Below are positions 7,728 to 17,147 of a DNA stretch of 30,460 bases, piece by piece. The DNA is from JBCDJG01 sp038748065 (GTDB lineage: Bacteria; Pseudomonadota; Gammaproteobacteria; Pseudomonadales; Halieaceae), in contig JBCDJG010000060.1 in NCBI GenBank assembly GCA_038748065.1, forward strand, positions 1 through 30,460, read 5' to 3'. Every line of letters starts with the position of its first letter. Within the stretch, counting starts at the first letter, position 1. The notes below the pieces were generated by a model. The model had not been told where the DNA came from, did no database searches, and saw only the letters and a list, made by a program, of their open reading frames with translations. The position numbers and the translations under genes are program-made.

Positions 7728-9065
7728 GTGAGCAAGAAACTTTACATCAAAACCCACGGCTGCCAGATGAACGAGTATGACTCCGCACGCATGCGGGATT
7801 TACTCGAATTTAGTGACGGTCTGGTGCCCACCGAGAACCCCGATGAAGCCGACGTTCTGCTACTGAATACCTGCTCCATCAGGGAGAAAGCCCAGGAAAA
7901 AGTTTTCCACCAGCTCGGCCGCTGGAAGCAGCTCAAGCAGAAAAACCCCGACCTGATTATCGGCGTCGGCGGCTGCGTCGCCAGCCAGGAAGGCGAAGAA
8001 ATAGGCCGCCGGGCCCCCTACGTCGACCTCGTGTTTGGGCCTCAAACGCTTCACCGGCTCCCTGAAATGATGGCCGAGCGGCGCGCCGACAGCGGCCCGG
8101 GGGGCACCATCGTGGTAGATGTGAGCTTCCCCGAAATCGAGAAATTTGATCGACTGCCAGAGCCCAGCGTCGAGGGCCCTACCGCTTTCGTATCCATCAT
8201 GGAAGGTTGCAGCAAATACTGCACATTCTGTGTTGTGCCCTACACGCGCGGTGAGGAGGTCTCCCGCCCGGTCGATGACGTGATCGCAGAGATCGCGCAC
8301 CTGGCCGACGGCGGCGTGCGCGAGGTGAATCTTTTAGGCCAGAACGTCAACGCCTACCGCGGCGACAATCACCTTGGGGAGGTCGTGGACTTCGCCGAGC
8401 TGCTCGCGGTAGTGGCCCGCATCCCAGGCATAGAGCGCATCCGCTACACCACCTCACATCCGGTGGAATTCTCAGACGCGTTAATTGATGCCTACGCGGA
8501 CATTCCGCAGCTCGTGGACCACTTGCACCTGCCGGTCCAAAGCGGCTCAGATCGGGTGTTAGCGGCTATGAAGCGCGGCCACACAGCCCTCGAGTACAAG
8601 TCAAAGATTCGCAGGCTGCGGCGGATTCGACCCGACATCAGCATCTCATCAGACTTCATCATCGGCTTTCCCGGAGAATCTGAGCAGGATTTCTCAGCAA
8701 CCATGAAGCTCATCGAAGACATCGGGTTCGACACCTCCTTCAGCTTCATTTACAGCGCGCGCCCCGGCACGCCCGCAGCCGACCTGCCAGACGAAACCAG
8801 CGAGGAAACCAAGAAGGCGCGACTGCAAATCCTGCAAGCGCGAATCCTGCAGCACGCCCAGGGTATCAGTCGGCGCATGGTGGGAACGAGCCAGCGTATC
8901 CTGGTGACGGGCGTCTCAAAGAAGGATCCCGGGCAATTGCAGGGGCGCACCGAGAACAACCGGGTCGTCAACTTTTCCAGCCAAAACCACGCCCTGATCG
9001 GCGAATTCGCCGAGGTCAGCATCGTGGAAGCGCTGCCAAATTCCCTGAGGGGGGTACTCGTCTGA
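7728..9065 (+). CDS. miaB: tRNA-2-methylthio-N6-isopentenyladenosine37 methylthiotransferase
   Basis: MiaB is a radical-SAM enzyme that adds a methylthio group to i6A37 in tRNAs reading UNN codons. I chose the GTG at 7728: it gives a protein beginning VSKKLYIKTHGCQMNEYDS, matching the family N terminus, and AGAAGGA lies just upstream. An in-frame ATG at 7686 would add 14 atypical residues. With the GTG start the protein is 445 residues. Cluster-binding cysteines are visible: Cys12, Cys49 (LNTCSIREKA) and Cys83 (VGGCVAS) for the auxiliary cluster, and Cys161, Cys165, Cys168 (EGCSKYCTFCVVPYTRG) for the radical-SAM cluster. The C-terminal part (from about 370) is a TRAM domain for tRNA binding. 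It heads the plus-strand housekeeping block, 68 bp before ybeZ. Confidence 0.97.
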   Translation: MSKKLYIKTHGCQMNEYDSARMRDLLEFSDGLVPTENPDEADVLLLNTCSIREKAQEKVFHQLGRWKQLKQKNPDLIIGVGGCVASQEGEEIGRRAPYVDLVFGPQTLHRLPEMMAERRADSGPGGTIVVDVSFPEIEKFDRLPEPSVEGPTAFVSIMEGCSKYCTFCVVPYTRGEEVSRPVDDVIAEIAHLADGGVREVNLLGQNVNAYRGDNHLGEVVDFAELLAVVARIPGIERIRYTTSHPVEFSDALIDAYADIPQLVDHLHLPVQSGSDRVLAAMKRGHTALEYKSKIRRLRRIRPDISISSDFIIGFPGESEQDFSATMKLIEDIGFDTSFSFIYSARPGTPAADLPDETSEETKKARLQILQARILQHAQGISRRMVGTSQRILVTGVSKKDPGQLQGRTENNRVVNFSSQNHALIGEFAEVSIVEALPNSLRGVLV

Positions 9066-9133
9066 GTTGACTGCTCGGCAAAGGCGTATATGCTTTCTCT
9101 CACCAACCGTGCCCTCAGTGGCTACCAGACACT

Positions 9134-10150
9134 TTGAACAGCGAACCTGATCCTGCTCAAGACGAGCAGCGTTTTACACTGGAACCCAACGATGCCCGCC
9201 ATCTGGCCATGCTCTGTGGTCAGCTTGATGCCCATCTGCGCCAGATCGAACAGCGTTTGGACGTGCGCATCAGTGCCCGCGGCAACGAGTTCCTCGTCAC
9301 CGGCCCACCCACACAGACCGCGACAGCCCAGCGCCTGCTCACGCACCTCTATGCGGAGGTCTGCCAGGGGGTCGGTTTGAGCCCGGAATCCTTGCACCTG
9401 CAGCTGCAGGAAGCGGGGCTGGAAAATCTTGCCGAAGCTGAAGACGACGCGTCGGTGCAGGCCATCCAGCTGATTCGCACCAAGCGGGCATCAATCAAGC
9501 CCCGGGGCAAGAATCAACAGAGCTATGTTCGCGATATCAAGCACTGCGATATCAATTTCGGCATCGGCCCGGCGGGCACGGGCAAGACCTACCTTGCCGT
9601 CGCCTGTGCGGTCGAGGCGCTGTTGGAAGAGCGCGTCAGGCGTATCTTACTGGTACGACCCGCGGTGGAAGCGGGCGAGAAGCTCGGCTTCCTGCCCGGT
9701 GATCTGGCCCAGAAGATCGACCCTTACCTCAGGCCACTCTACGACGCACTTTACGAGATGCTGGGTTTTGAAACGGTCAATAAATTCATCGAGCGCAATA
9801 TCATCGAGGTGGCACCACTGGCTTTCATGCGGGGTCGAACCTTGAATAATGCCTTCATCATCCTGGATGAGGCTCAGAACACGACGCGCGAGCAGATGAA
9901 GATGTTCCTGACACGCATCGGCTTCGGTTCCACGGCCGTGGTGACAGGCGATGCGACACAGATCGACCTGCCCCGTGGGGTTCACTCGGGTCTGACCCAC
10001 GTCAGCAACATACTCGACGGCGTCGAGGGCATCAGTTTCACCTATTTCGGCAATCGTGACGTCGTCCGGCACCCGCTCGTCCAGCGCATCGTGGAGGCCT
10101 ACGACAGCCATGAAGACAAAGCGACGCCCCTGGATAAGAGCCAGCGATGA
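9134..10150 (+). CDS. ybeZ: PhoH-like ATPase YbeZ
   Basis: This is a PhoH-family P-loop protein of 338 residues. The start is TTG at 9134: the N-terminal sequence (FTLEPNDARHLAMLCGQLDA) aligns with YbeZ proteins and no ATG or GTG lies in frame upstream, so the unusual codon is required unless the protein is shorter (next Met is residue 26). Walker A is GPAGTGKT (145-152), Walker B FIILDEAQ (241-248), with LLVRPAVEAGEKLGFLPGD between them and VVTGDATQIDLP as sensor-like segment. A KH-like RNA-binding region occupies the N terminus. It acts with the rRNase YbeY, and the stop codon overlaps the ybeY start (ATGA), indicating translational coupling. Its biochemical role in rRNA maturation is proposed from family work rather than shown here. 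Confidence 0.95.
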   Translation: MNSEPDPAQDEQRFTLEPNDARHLAMLCGQLDAHLRQIEQRLDVRISARGNEFLVTGPPTQTATAQRLLTHLYAEVCQGVGLSPESLHLQLQEAGLENLAEAEDDASVQAIQLIRTKRASIKPRGKNQQSYVRDIKHCDINFGIGPAGTGKTYLAVACAVEALLEERVRRILLVRPAVEAGEKLGFLPGDLAQKIDPYLRPLYDALYEMLGFETVNKFIERNIIEVAPLAFMRGRTLNNAFIILDEAQNTTREQMKMFLTRIGFGSTAVVTGDATQIDLPRGVHSGLTHVSNILDGVEGISFTYFGNRDVVRHPLVQRIVEAYDSHEDKATPLDKSQR

Positions 10151-10635
10151 ACCTGCAGCTTGATATTCAGAGCGCCAGCGCCGAGCCCGCGCCCGAAGAG
10201 GACGACTTACGAAGCTGGATAACGGCGGTTTTTGACGAGCTGGGCGATCGGGGTCATGCCGATGCCGAGATCAGCCTGCGCATTGTCGACATGGAAGAAA
10301 TGGCGGGGCTGAACCTGGCCTATCGAGGCAAGAATGGACCCACAAACGTGCTGTCCTTCCCCGCCGACCTGCCCGAGGAACTACACCTTTCTCTGTTGGG
10401 CGACATCGTTATATGCGCGCCCGTGGTGCGGCGCGAAGCCGCTGAGCAAGACAAATCCGAAGGGCATCACTTTGCGCACATGACAGTGCACGGCACCCTC
10501 CACCTGCTGGGCTATGATCATCTCGCCCCAGGGGAAGCGGACCTCATGGAGCAGTTGGAGACCAGCATCCTTGCGCGCCTTCACATCCCTTGCCCTTACG
10601 GCAATGTTCGTCAGCCGGAGCGCGTTGTCACGTGA
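10147..10635 (+). CDS. ybeY: Endoribonuclease YbeY (16S rRNA 3' maturation)
   Basis: YbeY is a zinc-dependent endoribonuclease needed for 16S rRNA 3'-end maturation and 70S ribosome quality control. The 162-residue product shows the family zinc motif HGTLHLLGYDH at residues 115-125 (His115, His119, His125), preceded by TNVLSFPAD and LLGDIVICAPVV, both typical. The acidic N-terminal region around residues 12-24 is variable. The ATG overlaps the ybeZ stop by 4 nt (ATGA) and its own stop overlaps the corC GTG by 4 nt (GTGA), so ybeZ, ybeY and corC are almost surely one transcript with coupled translation. Confidence 0.97.
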   Translation: MNLQLDIQSASAEPAPEEDDLRSWITAVFDELGDRGHADAEISLRIVDMEEMAGLNLAYRGKNGPTNVLSFPADLPEELHLSLLGDIVICAPVVRREAAEQDKSEGHHFAHMTVHGTLHLLGYDHLAPGEADLMEQLETSILARLHIPCPYGNVRQPERVVT

Positions 10636-11477
10636 GCGACGATAAATCGGGCAACGAATCCAACGACAAGAGCCTGGTTCAGAAACTGATGGGCCTGCTC
10701 TCGAGCGAGCCAAGGTCACGCGAGGACCTGGATGACGTACTGAGCGTGGCCGCGGAAAACGAGGTCATCGACGAGGACGCGCGCAAGATCATGGAAGGCG
10801 CGATGCAAGTCTCCGATCAGCGCGCCCGGGACATTATGATCCCCCGCTCCCAGATGATGGTAATCAAGGCGGAATGTGGCCTGGACGAGGTTCTGCCGCA
10901 AATCATACGCTCTGCTCACTCTCGCTATCCCGTCATCGGCGAGAGCCCCGACGATATTCTTGGCATTCTGCTGGCCAAAGACTTGCTGCCCCAGATACTT
11001 GAAAAGGACCATAACGGTTTCGAAATCAGGGATCTGCTGCGGCCAACCGTCGTGGTGCCAGAAAGCAAACGCTTGAACGTTCTGTTGCGAGAATTCCGCG
11101 AAAACCGCAATCACATGGCGATCGTCATCGATGAGTACGGCGGCGTTGCAGGGCTCGTCACGATTGAGGACGTGCTGGAGGAAATCGTCGGCGAGATCGA
11201 AGACGAGACCGATGCCGAGGAAGATCAGTTCATCCGGCAGATCGGCAGCGGTGAATACTTCGTGCAGGCTCTGACGCCCATAGAGGACTTCAACGAACGC
11301 TTCGACACCGAATTGCCCGACGAGGAGTTCGACACCATCGGCGGCCTGGTTATGCAGTCCTTCGGACACCTGCCGGCGCGCAATGAAGTCACCACGATTC
11401 CGCCCTTCGAATTCAAGGTCATTAATGCCGATCAGCGCAAGATTCACAGCCTGCGTATGCGGCCCTTGAACAGCTGA
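10632..11477 (+). CDS. corC: CorC/YbeX family CBS-domain protein
   Basis: Starting at the GTG at 10632, which overlaps the ybeY stop (GTGA), the product has 281 residues, close to E. coli CorC/YbeX. It lacks the membrane domain found in longer HlyC/CorC relatives. Two CBS domains are visible: the first from about residue 65 (ARDIMIPRSQMMVI, then RYPVIGESPDDILGILLAKDLL) and the second from about 130 (VPESKRLNVLLREF, then MAIVIDEYGGVAGLVTIEDV). A C-terminal CorC_HlyC transporter-associated domain follows (FDTIGGLVMQSFGHLP). The family is linked to magnesium/cobalt efflux and, through its operon with ybeZY, to ribosome metabolism; CBS domains usually bind adenine nucleotides. An alternative upstream start within ybeY lacks family resemblance. 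Confidence 0.95.
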   Translation: MSDDKSGNESNDKSLVQKLMGLLSSEPRSREDLDDVLSVAAENEVIDEDARKIMEGAMQVSDQRARDIMIPRSQMMVIKAECGLDEVLPQIIRSAHSRYPVIGESPDDILGILLAKDLLPQILEKDHNGFEIRDLLRPTVVVPESKRLNVLLREFRENRNHMAIVIDEYGGVAGLVTIEDVLEEIVGEIEDETDAEEDQFIRQIGSGEYFVQALTPIEDFNERFDTELPDEEFDTIGGLVMQSFGHLPARNEVTTIPPFEFKVINADQRKIHSLRMRPLNS

Positions 11478-11493
11478 GGGGCCAAGGCTTCTG

Positions 11494-13011
11494 ATGCAGG
11501 CCAGCGAAAGAGCCCCCCTGCACCCACTCGGCGCTGCCCTGATCTCGCTCTTGGCCGGGGGGCTCATAACCCTGTCCCTGGCACCTTATGCTATCTGGCC
11601 TGCGGGCATCTTGAGCTGCGCGATCTACGCCTGGCTGCTCAGCACCTGCAGCACGCGAACTGCCATCTGGCGCGGATTTCTGTTCGGGCTGGGCATGTTC
11701 GGCAGCGGCGTGTCCTGGGTCTACGTGAGCATTCATGTTCACGGTAACGCAGCAGTCCCTCTGGCCGCCATTCTGACCGCGGCTTTTTGCGCGGGCCTCG
11801 CGCTGCTTCAGGCGCTGTTCGCCGCGGTCTATGTCAGGCTCGTCAGGCCACTACCGGGGGGTATGCTGCTAGGTTTCGCCTGCCTCTGGGTACTATTCGA
11901 ATGGCTGCGCAGCTGGCTGCTGACCGGCTTTCCCTGGCTCTATTTGGGCAATGCCCATATTGATACGTGGCTGGCGGGCTGGGCGCCTGTCGTCGGCGTA
12001 TTCGGCCTGTCACTGGTCACGGCTCTTACCGGCAGCTGCCTGTTCCTCGCCTGGCGCAGCCGAGCGGCCATCACCCTGACCACCTACGGGGGTATCCTGC
12101 TCACGCTGTGGGTTGGCGGCGCATTCCTGAAGCCGATTGAGTGGGTCGCTGCCGCTACGCCCGAGCCGGTTAAGGTCGCCATTTATCAGCCCAACATTCC
12201 ACAGGCGCAAAAGTGGGACAAGCGTTTTTACCGCCCTATCCTCGACCAGTTCGAACGCGCCATGGCGCCACTTTACGGTACCGATATTGTCGTCTGGCCT
12301 GAGTCAGCAATCCCCAACTTCTACCAGCGCGCCGAGCTGTGGCTAGCGCCGATAGAAGCGGCGGCCGACAGCACAGGCACAGCGCTCATTACCGGCATCC
12401 CCTATCTCGACCCAGAGGGGTCGCGCTACTTCAACAGCATCATGGCCCTCGGGCAAGGCCGTGGCGTCTACCACAAACAACGCCTTGTACCCTTTGGCGA
12501 ATATGTGCCGCTTGAGTCATTCCTGCGCGGCCTCATCGATTTCTTCGACCTGCCAATGTCCGCATTCAGCGCAGGTGAACGCTCACAGGCGCCACTGCGC
12601 GCAGGCGCCCTTCGTATTGCCCCCTTCATCTGCTACGAAATCGTCTACCCCGATCTCGTTGCCAGCTATGCCAGCCAGGCGGACCTGTTTATCACTATCA
12701 GCAATGACAGCTGGTTCGGCGAATCGATTGGCCCGCTGCAGCACCTGCAGATCGCCCGCATGCGCGCACTGGAAAACGGGCGCTACCTCATACGCGGCAC
12801 CAATAATGGGGTCTCTGCCCTGATTAATCACCGGGGCGAGGTCATCGCGGCAAGCGATCAATTCGTCGAGACCACCCTGTTTGCCGCAGCCGAACCCATG
12901 CTGGGCAGCACGCCATTCGCAAGCCTGGGCTCTCGGCCGGTGTTGCTCGGCTGCGCGCTCGCCCTGCTGTCCATGTTTGGGCTCTATCGCACCTTCTGGC
13001 GCGAGCCCTGA
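11494..13011 (+). CDS. lnt: Apolipoprotein N-acyltransferase
   Basis: Lnt adds the third acyl chain to the N-terminal Cys of lipoproteins in the inner membrane, taking it from a phospholipid. The 505-residue protein has a hydrophobic N-terminal half with about six to seven membrane segments (roughly residues 12-215), followed by a periplasmic carbon-nitrogen hydrolase domain. Catalytic residues fit the Glu-Lys-Cys triad: Glu270 in VVWPESAIP, Lys328 in YHKQRLVPFGEYVP, and Cys380 in PFICYEIVYP. The C terminus has a last hydrophobic helix (about 480-498). The ATG at 11494 is 16 nt after the corC stop, so it probably belongs to the same operon. Lnt supplies the maturation step needed by lipoproteins such as LptE encoded just downstream. 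Confidence 0.97.
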   Translation: MQASERAPLHPLGAALISLLAGGLITLSLAPYAIWPAGILSCAIYAWLLSTCSTRTAIWRGFLFGLGMFGSGVSWVYVSIHVHGNAAVPLAAILTAAFCAGLALLQALFAAVYVRLVRPLPGGMLLGFACLWVLFEWLRSWLLTGFPWLYLGNAHIDTWLAGWAPVVGVFGLSLVTALTGSCLFLAWRSRAAITLTTYGGILLTLWVGGAFLKPIEWVAAATPEPVKVAIYQPNIPQAQKWDKRFYRPILDQFERAMAPLYGTDIVVWPESAIPNFYQRAELWLAPIEAAADSTGTALITGIPYLDPEGSRYFNSIMALGQGRGVYHKQRLVPFGEYVPLESFLRGLIDFFDLPMSAFSAGERSQAPLRAGALRIAPFICYEIVYPDLVASYASQADLFITISNDSWFGESIGPLQHLQIARMRALENGRYLIRGTNNGVSALINHRGEVIAASDQFVETTLFAAAEPMLGSTPFASLGSRPVLLGCALALLSMFGLYRTFWREP

Positions 13012-13127
13012 GCGTCAGGCTTCGTCGCCGGAGCAGGCAATTACTGGTAGACTTTGCGGCTTAATTTTTTCGCCGCACATCGGGCCCTGGGGCCGAACGG
13101 CGGTAACAAGTCAGAGAAAAAAGAGCG

Positions 13128-15602
13128 ATGGACCAGCAGTACGACCCGGCCGACGTCGAATCGGCCGCCCAGAAACACTGGGAAGAAAGCGGTAGCTTTG
13201 CCGTTCAGCAGGAGGACAGCGAGCGGGAGACCTTCTACTGTCTTTCCATGCTGCCCTATCCCAGCGGCAAGCTACACATGGGTCACGTACGCAATTACAC
13301 CATCGGCGATGTCATCAGCCGCTATCAGCGCATGCTCGGCAAGAACGTCCTGCAACCCATGGGCTGGGATGCATTTGGCATGCCTGCTGAAAACGCCGCC
13401 ATTCAGAACAAAGTGCCACCGGCGGACTGGACTGCCTCCAATATCAAAGACATGCGCAGTCAGCTGCAGCGTCTTGGCTTTGCCTACGACTGGAACCGCG
13501 AAATCGCCACCTGTCACCCGCAGTACTATCGCTGGGAGCAGTGGTTCTTTACCCGCCTTTTCGAGAAGGGCCTGGCCTATAAGAAGCAGGCCGTAGTCAA
13601 CTGGGACCCGGTCGATCAGACCGTACTGGCGAACGAGCAGGTGATCGATGGTTGCGGCTGGCGGTCGGGCGCACCGGTTGAACGCCGTGAGATTCCGCAG
13701 TGGTTCATCAAGATTACCGACTATGCACAGGAGCTGCTCGACGACATCGACAAACTGGAGCACTGGCCGGAGCAGGTGCGCACGATGCAGCGCAACTGGA
13801 TCGGCCGCTCCGAAGGCGTGACGCTGCGCTTCGGTCTTGAGGACGGTGACGACCTGGAGGTGTACACCACCCGCCCGGACACTCTGATGGGTGCAACTTA
13901 TCTGGCAGTTGCACCACAACACCCCATCGCGCAGCGAGCTGCGAGCGGCTCAGCCGCGCTGGCTACCTTCGTCGAGGAGCAGGCCCGCGGGGGCGTCGCT
14001 GAGGCAGACATGGCGACCATGGAAAAGCTGGGCATGGACACCGGATTCAAGGCGACCCACCCGATAAGCGGGGAGCAGCTGCCGATATGGGTCGCAAATT
14101 TCGTGCTCATGAGTTATGGCTCGGGTGCGGTGATGTCCGTACCCGCCCACGATCAGCGTGACTTTGAATTCGCCCTGAAATACGCGCTCCCCATCGTACA
14201 AGTTCTCGATAAGGCCGGCGAGGAATTCCAGTATGACAACGCGGCCTGGCAGGCGTGGTACACCGATAAAGACGCAGTAAGCACTATCAACTCAGGGCAG
14301 TTCGATGGGCTCGATTTTCAAGGTGCCTTTGACGCGATCACGGATCATCTCGAATCTCTGGGCAAAGGCGAGCGGACGGTGAACTTCCGCCTGCGCGACT
14401 GGGGAGTCTCAAGGCAGCGCTACTGGGGCGCGCCGATCCCGATTATTTACTGTGACGACTGCGGCGCAGTACCGGTGCCCGATGAAGATCTGCCCGTGGT
14501 TCTGCCAACCGATGTGAAGTTCGAAGGCGTCGGCTCGCCGCTCACACAGATGCCAGAGTTCTACGAAACCACCTGTCCCGTCTGCGGCAAGCCAGCAAAG
14601 CGCGAGACTGATACCTTCGATACCTTCATGGAGTCCTCCTGGTACTACGCGCGTTACTGCTGTGCGCGAGAAGACCAGGCCATGCTCAATAGCGAGGTCG
14701 ATTACTGGGCGCCTGTGGACCAGTATATCGGCGGCATAGAGCACGCCATACTGCACCTGCTCTATGCACGCTTCTATCACAAGCTGATGCGCGATGAGGG
14801 GCTGGTGAACTCTGATGAGCCCTTCACCCGACTGCTCACACAAGGCATGGTCCTGATGGATGGTGCCAAGATGTCGAAGTCAAAGGGCAACACGGTCGAC
14901 CCACAGGCACTGATTGACCGCTATGGCGCCGACACAGTCAGATTGTTCAGCATGTTCGCGGCACCGCCGGACCAGTCTCTCGAGTGGTCAGATGCCGGCG
15001 TTGAAGGTGCGAATCGCTTCCTCAAACGGCTGTGGCGAACGGTCAGCACGCATACCGCACTTGGCGCCGCCCCCACACTCAGCGTGGACAGCCTGGCTGA
15101 TTCGGAAAAAGCCACGCGGCGTAAGACGCATGAGACAATCGCCAAGGTCACCGATGACTACGGCCGGCGGCAAACCTTTAATACCGCCATTGCCGCGGTG
15201 ATGGAGCTGTGCAACGAGCTGGGCAAACTGGACAGCGCCAGCGGCCAGGCTCGCGCTGTATTGGATGAAGGCCTGCGCGCCGCAGTTCTGATGCTCAGCC
15301 CGATTGTGCCACACCTCAGCCATGCACTCTGGCAGCAGCTCGGCGACGACGGAGATGTTATGGACGCGCCCTGGCCCGCCGTCGACGAGACAGCACTCGC
15401 CAGGGACAACATCGAGATCGTGGTACAGATAAAAGGTAAAGTGCGCGCAAAGATCGAGGTGCCAGCAGCGGCAGACGATTTGGTCGTTCGCGATGCAGCT
15501 CTGGCCAATGAGAACGTGCAGCGCTTCATCGCCGACATACCACAACTTGATTTCAAGGTGGTAAAGGGGAAACTCATCACCTTCTTCCCGGCCAAGAAGT
15601 AG
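13128..15602 (+). CDS. leuS: Leucyl-tRNA synthetase
   Basis: This class I aminoacyl-tRNA synthetase charges tRNA-Leu. It is 824 residues, a usual size for this lineage. The HIGH-type motif is HMGH at residues 50-53 within MLPYPSGKLHMGHVRNYT, and the KMSKS motif is at 581-585. Between them lies the CP1 editing domain (about 225-415) including VYTTRPDTLMGATYLAVAP, and the zinc-type segment CPVCGKPAKRETDTFDTF. The anticodon-binding and C-terminal domains end with a short Leu-specific tail. The ATG follows AGAGAAAAAAGAGCG, an adequate ribosome binding site. A 116-bp gap separates it from lnt, so it may have its own promoter. lptE follows 7 bp after the stop, suggesting a leuS-lptE-holA transcription unit. 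Confidence 0.98.
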   Translation: MDQQYDPADVESAAQKHWEESGSFAVQQEDSERETFYCLSMLPYPSGKLHMGHVRNYTIGDVISRYQRMLGKNVLQPMGWDAFGMPAENAAIQNKVPPADWTASNIKDMRSQLQRLGFAYDWNREIATCHPQYYRWEQWFFTRLFEKGLAYKKQAVVNWDPVDQTVLANEQVIDGCGWRSGAPVERREIPQWFIKITDYAQELLDDIDKLEHWPEQVRTMQRNWIGRSEGVTLRFGLEDGDDLEVYTTRPDTLMGATYLAVAPQHPIAQRAASGSAALATFVEEQARGGVAEADMATMEKLGMDTGFKATHPISGEQLPIWVANFVLMSYGSGAVMSVPAHDQRDFEFALKYALPIVQVLDKAGEEFQYDNAAWQAWYTDKDAVSTINSGQFDGLDFQGAFDAITDHLESLGKGERTVNFRLRDWGVSRQRYWGAPIPIIYCDDCGAVPVPDEDLPVVLPTDVKFEGVGSPLTQMPEFYETTCPVCGKPAKRETDTFDTFMESSWYYARYCCAREDQAMLNSEVDYWAPVDQYIGGIEHAILHLLYARFYHKLMRDEGLVNSDEPFTRLLTQGMVLMDGAKMSKSKGNTVDPQALIDRYGADTVRLFSMFAAPPDQSLEWSDAGVEGANRFLKRLWRTVSTHTALGAAPTLSVDSLADSEKATRRKTHETIAKVTDDYGRRQTFNTAIAAVMELCNELGKLDSASGQARAVLDEGLRAAVLMLSPIVPHLSHALWQQLGDDGDVMDAPWPAVDETALARDNIEIVVQIKGKVRAKIEVPAAADDLVVRDAALANENVQRFIADIPQLDFKVVKGKLITFFPAKK

Positions 15603-15609
15603 CGCGGAT

Positions 15610-16131
15610 ATGAGTCGACCAGATACCCTCCTGAGATCAGCCGCGATACTGGTGTTCAGCGCTCTGCTGGCAGCCTGTGGCTTTCAGCTCCGTGGCACCG
15701 GTGCCGGGCTCGAGGTACCCACGGACTGGCTGGAAATGCATCTGGCCAGCAGCAACCCCAACGGTGAGCTGAGCCGCGAAGTCACCAACCAGTTCGCAGC
15801 TCAGGGCGTTAACTGGCAGGAACGGGACAGCGCAAACTATACGCTGCGACTTGGCCGTGAACGGGTCAGTCAGCGCAGCTTGTCGCTGAACGCACAGGCG
15901 CGCGCCGCCGAGATAGAAATCACCATGCGCGTGCAGTTTTCCGTTGTAGATAACACAGGCACTGAGGTCATCGCCCCCGTCGATGCAACGATCGTGCAGC
16001 AGATGGAAAACGACCCCGCCAACATCGTTGGCAAGACGGAAGAAGCCAGGCTGATTCGGGGCGAGATGCGCGTCGACATCGCTCAGCAGATGTTACGCCG
16101 TATCGCCTTCTTCGCCAGTGCCGCGCCCTGA
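15610..16131 (+). CDS. lptE: LPS-assembly lipoprotein LptE (RlpB)
   Basis: LptE is the outer-membrane lipoprotein that plugs the LptD barrel and helps insert lipopolysaccharide. The 173-residue product begins with a type II signal peptide whose lipobox is LLAAC, giving Cys23 as the acylated residue, followed by GFQLRGTG, the hallmark start of mature LptE. The remainder (EVPTDWLEMHLASSNPNGEL, AREITMRV-like strands, ARLIRGEMRVDIAQQMLRRI) fits the single alpha/beta domain of the family. It sits between leuS and holA, as is usual in gammaproteobacteria. Its TGA stop shares one base with the holA ATG (TGATG), indicating translational coupling. Confidence 0.95.
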   Translation: MSRPDTLLRSAAILVFSALLAACGFQLRGTGAGLEVPTDWLEMHLASSNPNGELSREVTNQFAAQGVNWQERDSANYTLRLGRERVSQRSLSLNAQARAAEIEITMRVQFSVVDNTGTEVIAPVDATIVQQMENDPANIVGKTEEARLIRGEMRVDIAQQMLRRIAFFASAAP

Positions 16132-17147
16132 TGCGGGTCTACCCCGAGAAACTCGCCGCACAGCTACAACAGCAACTCCTACCTGTCTACCTGGTCACCG
16201 GTGAGGAGACTCTGCTGGTGCAGGAGTGCGCAGACCTTGTGCGCTCGGCAGCGCGCCAGCAAGGCTGCACTGAACGCGAGGTGGTCGAGACGGGAGCCAG
16301 GGATTTTGACTGGCAGTCCCTGGTCGCAAATGCGAGCAGCATGTCGCTGTTTGGTGACCGCAAGCTGCTGGAACTGCGCCTGCCCTCGGGCAAGCCCGGT
16401 GCAGAGGGCAGTAAAGCGCTGTGCGAATACCTCGAGCGCCAAAGTGACGACATACTGTTGGTTATCAGCGGCAAGATCGATAAGCAGTCAACTCGCAGCA
16501 AATGGTACAAGGCACTGGACGCGGCCGGCGCAGTTACCACCCTCTACAACGTCAGCCCCAAAGAGCTGCCGCGCTGGCTGCGTGGTCGGCTGCAGGCGGC
16601 GGGGCTCGGCATCGATGACGAAGCCTTGCAGCTCCTCAGCGATCGCGTCGAGGGCAACCTGTTGGCCGCTGTGCAGGAGGTAGAAAAACTTAAGCTGCTG
16701 GCCAAAGGAAGTCATCTCGATACCGCAACCGTTACCGGTTCCGTGCTGGATAATGCGCGCTTCAACCTCTTTGGCATGACCGACAGCGCGCTGCAGGGCG
16801 ACGCCCGCCACTGTTTGCGTATGCTGCAGGGGCTGCGCGATGAGGGCACTGAGGCTGCCGTTGTGCTCTGGGCTCTCGGACGTGAGGCACGCACCCTGGC
16901 GGAACTCAGGGCGCTGTGTGACCAGGGCCAAAACCTGCGCCAGGCGGCCGAGACGCAAACTATTCAGCGCCTGTGGGATAGCCGCCAACAGCTTTTCGGC
17001 CAGGCTCTCGGACGTCATACCCGAGAATCGGTCAATCATTTACTGCAACTGGCGAGCGAGGCCGACGGCAGTATCAAAGGTTTCGCCGAAGGCACACCCT
17101 GGGACAAGCTCGAGCAGCTCGCCACTGCACTGTGCCAGGGCGGCTGA
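16131..17147 (+). CDS. holA: DNA polymerase III delta subunit
   Basis: HolA is the clamp-loader subunit that opens the beta sliding clamp. The 338-residue product starts MRVYPEKLAAQL and includes LPVYLVTGEETLLVQECADLV (domain I, clamp-interacting region), LFGDRKLLELRLPSGKPG, DDILLVISGKID, PKELPRWLRGRLQAAGL, EGNLLAAVQEVEKLKLL and ARFNLFGMTDSALQGD, which are family-typical in order. It is translationally coupled to lptE through TGATG. It ends in a 15-nt repeat cluster that includes its stop codon. E. coli HolA is 343 residues, so this one is full length. The next gene downstream has its own LexA-controlled promoter region, so holA is probably the last gene of the unit. Confidence 0.95.
   Translation: MRVYPEKLAAQLQQQLLPVYLVTGEETLLVQECADLVRSAARQQGCTEREVVETGARDFDWQSLVANASSMSLFGDRKLLELRLPSGKPGAEGSKALCEYLERQSDDILLVISGKIDKQSTRSKWYKALDAAGAVTTLYNVSPKELPRWLRGRLQAAGLGIDDEALQLLSDRVEGNLLAAVQEVEKLKLLAKGSHLDTATVTGSVLDNARFNLFGMTDSALQGDARHCLRMLQGLRDEGTEAAVVLWALGREARTLAELRALCDQGQNLRQAAETQTIQRLWDSRQQLFGQALGRHTRESVNHLLQLASEADGSIKGFAEGTPWDKLEQLATALCQGG

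Noticed and set aside
10716..11567. Minus-strand open frame of 283 codons antisense to corC and the start of lnt
   Set aside because: corC is fully supported by CBS motifs and by start/stop overlap with ybeY; the antisense product has no recognisable pattern.
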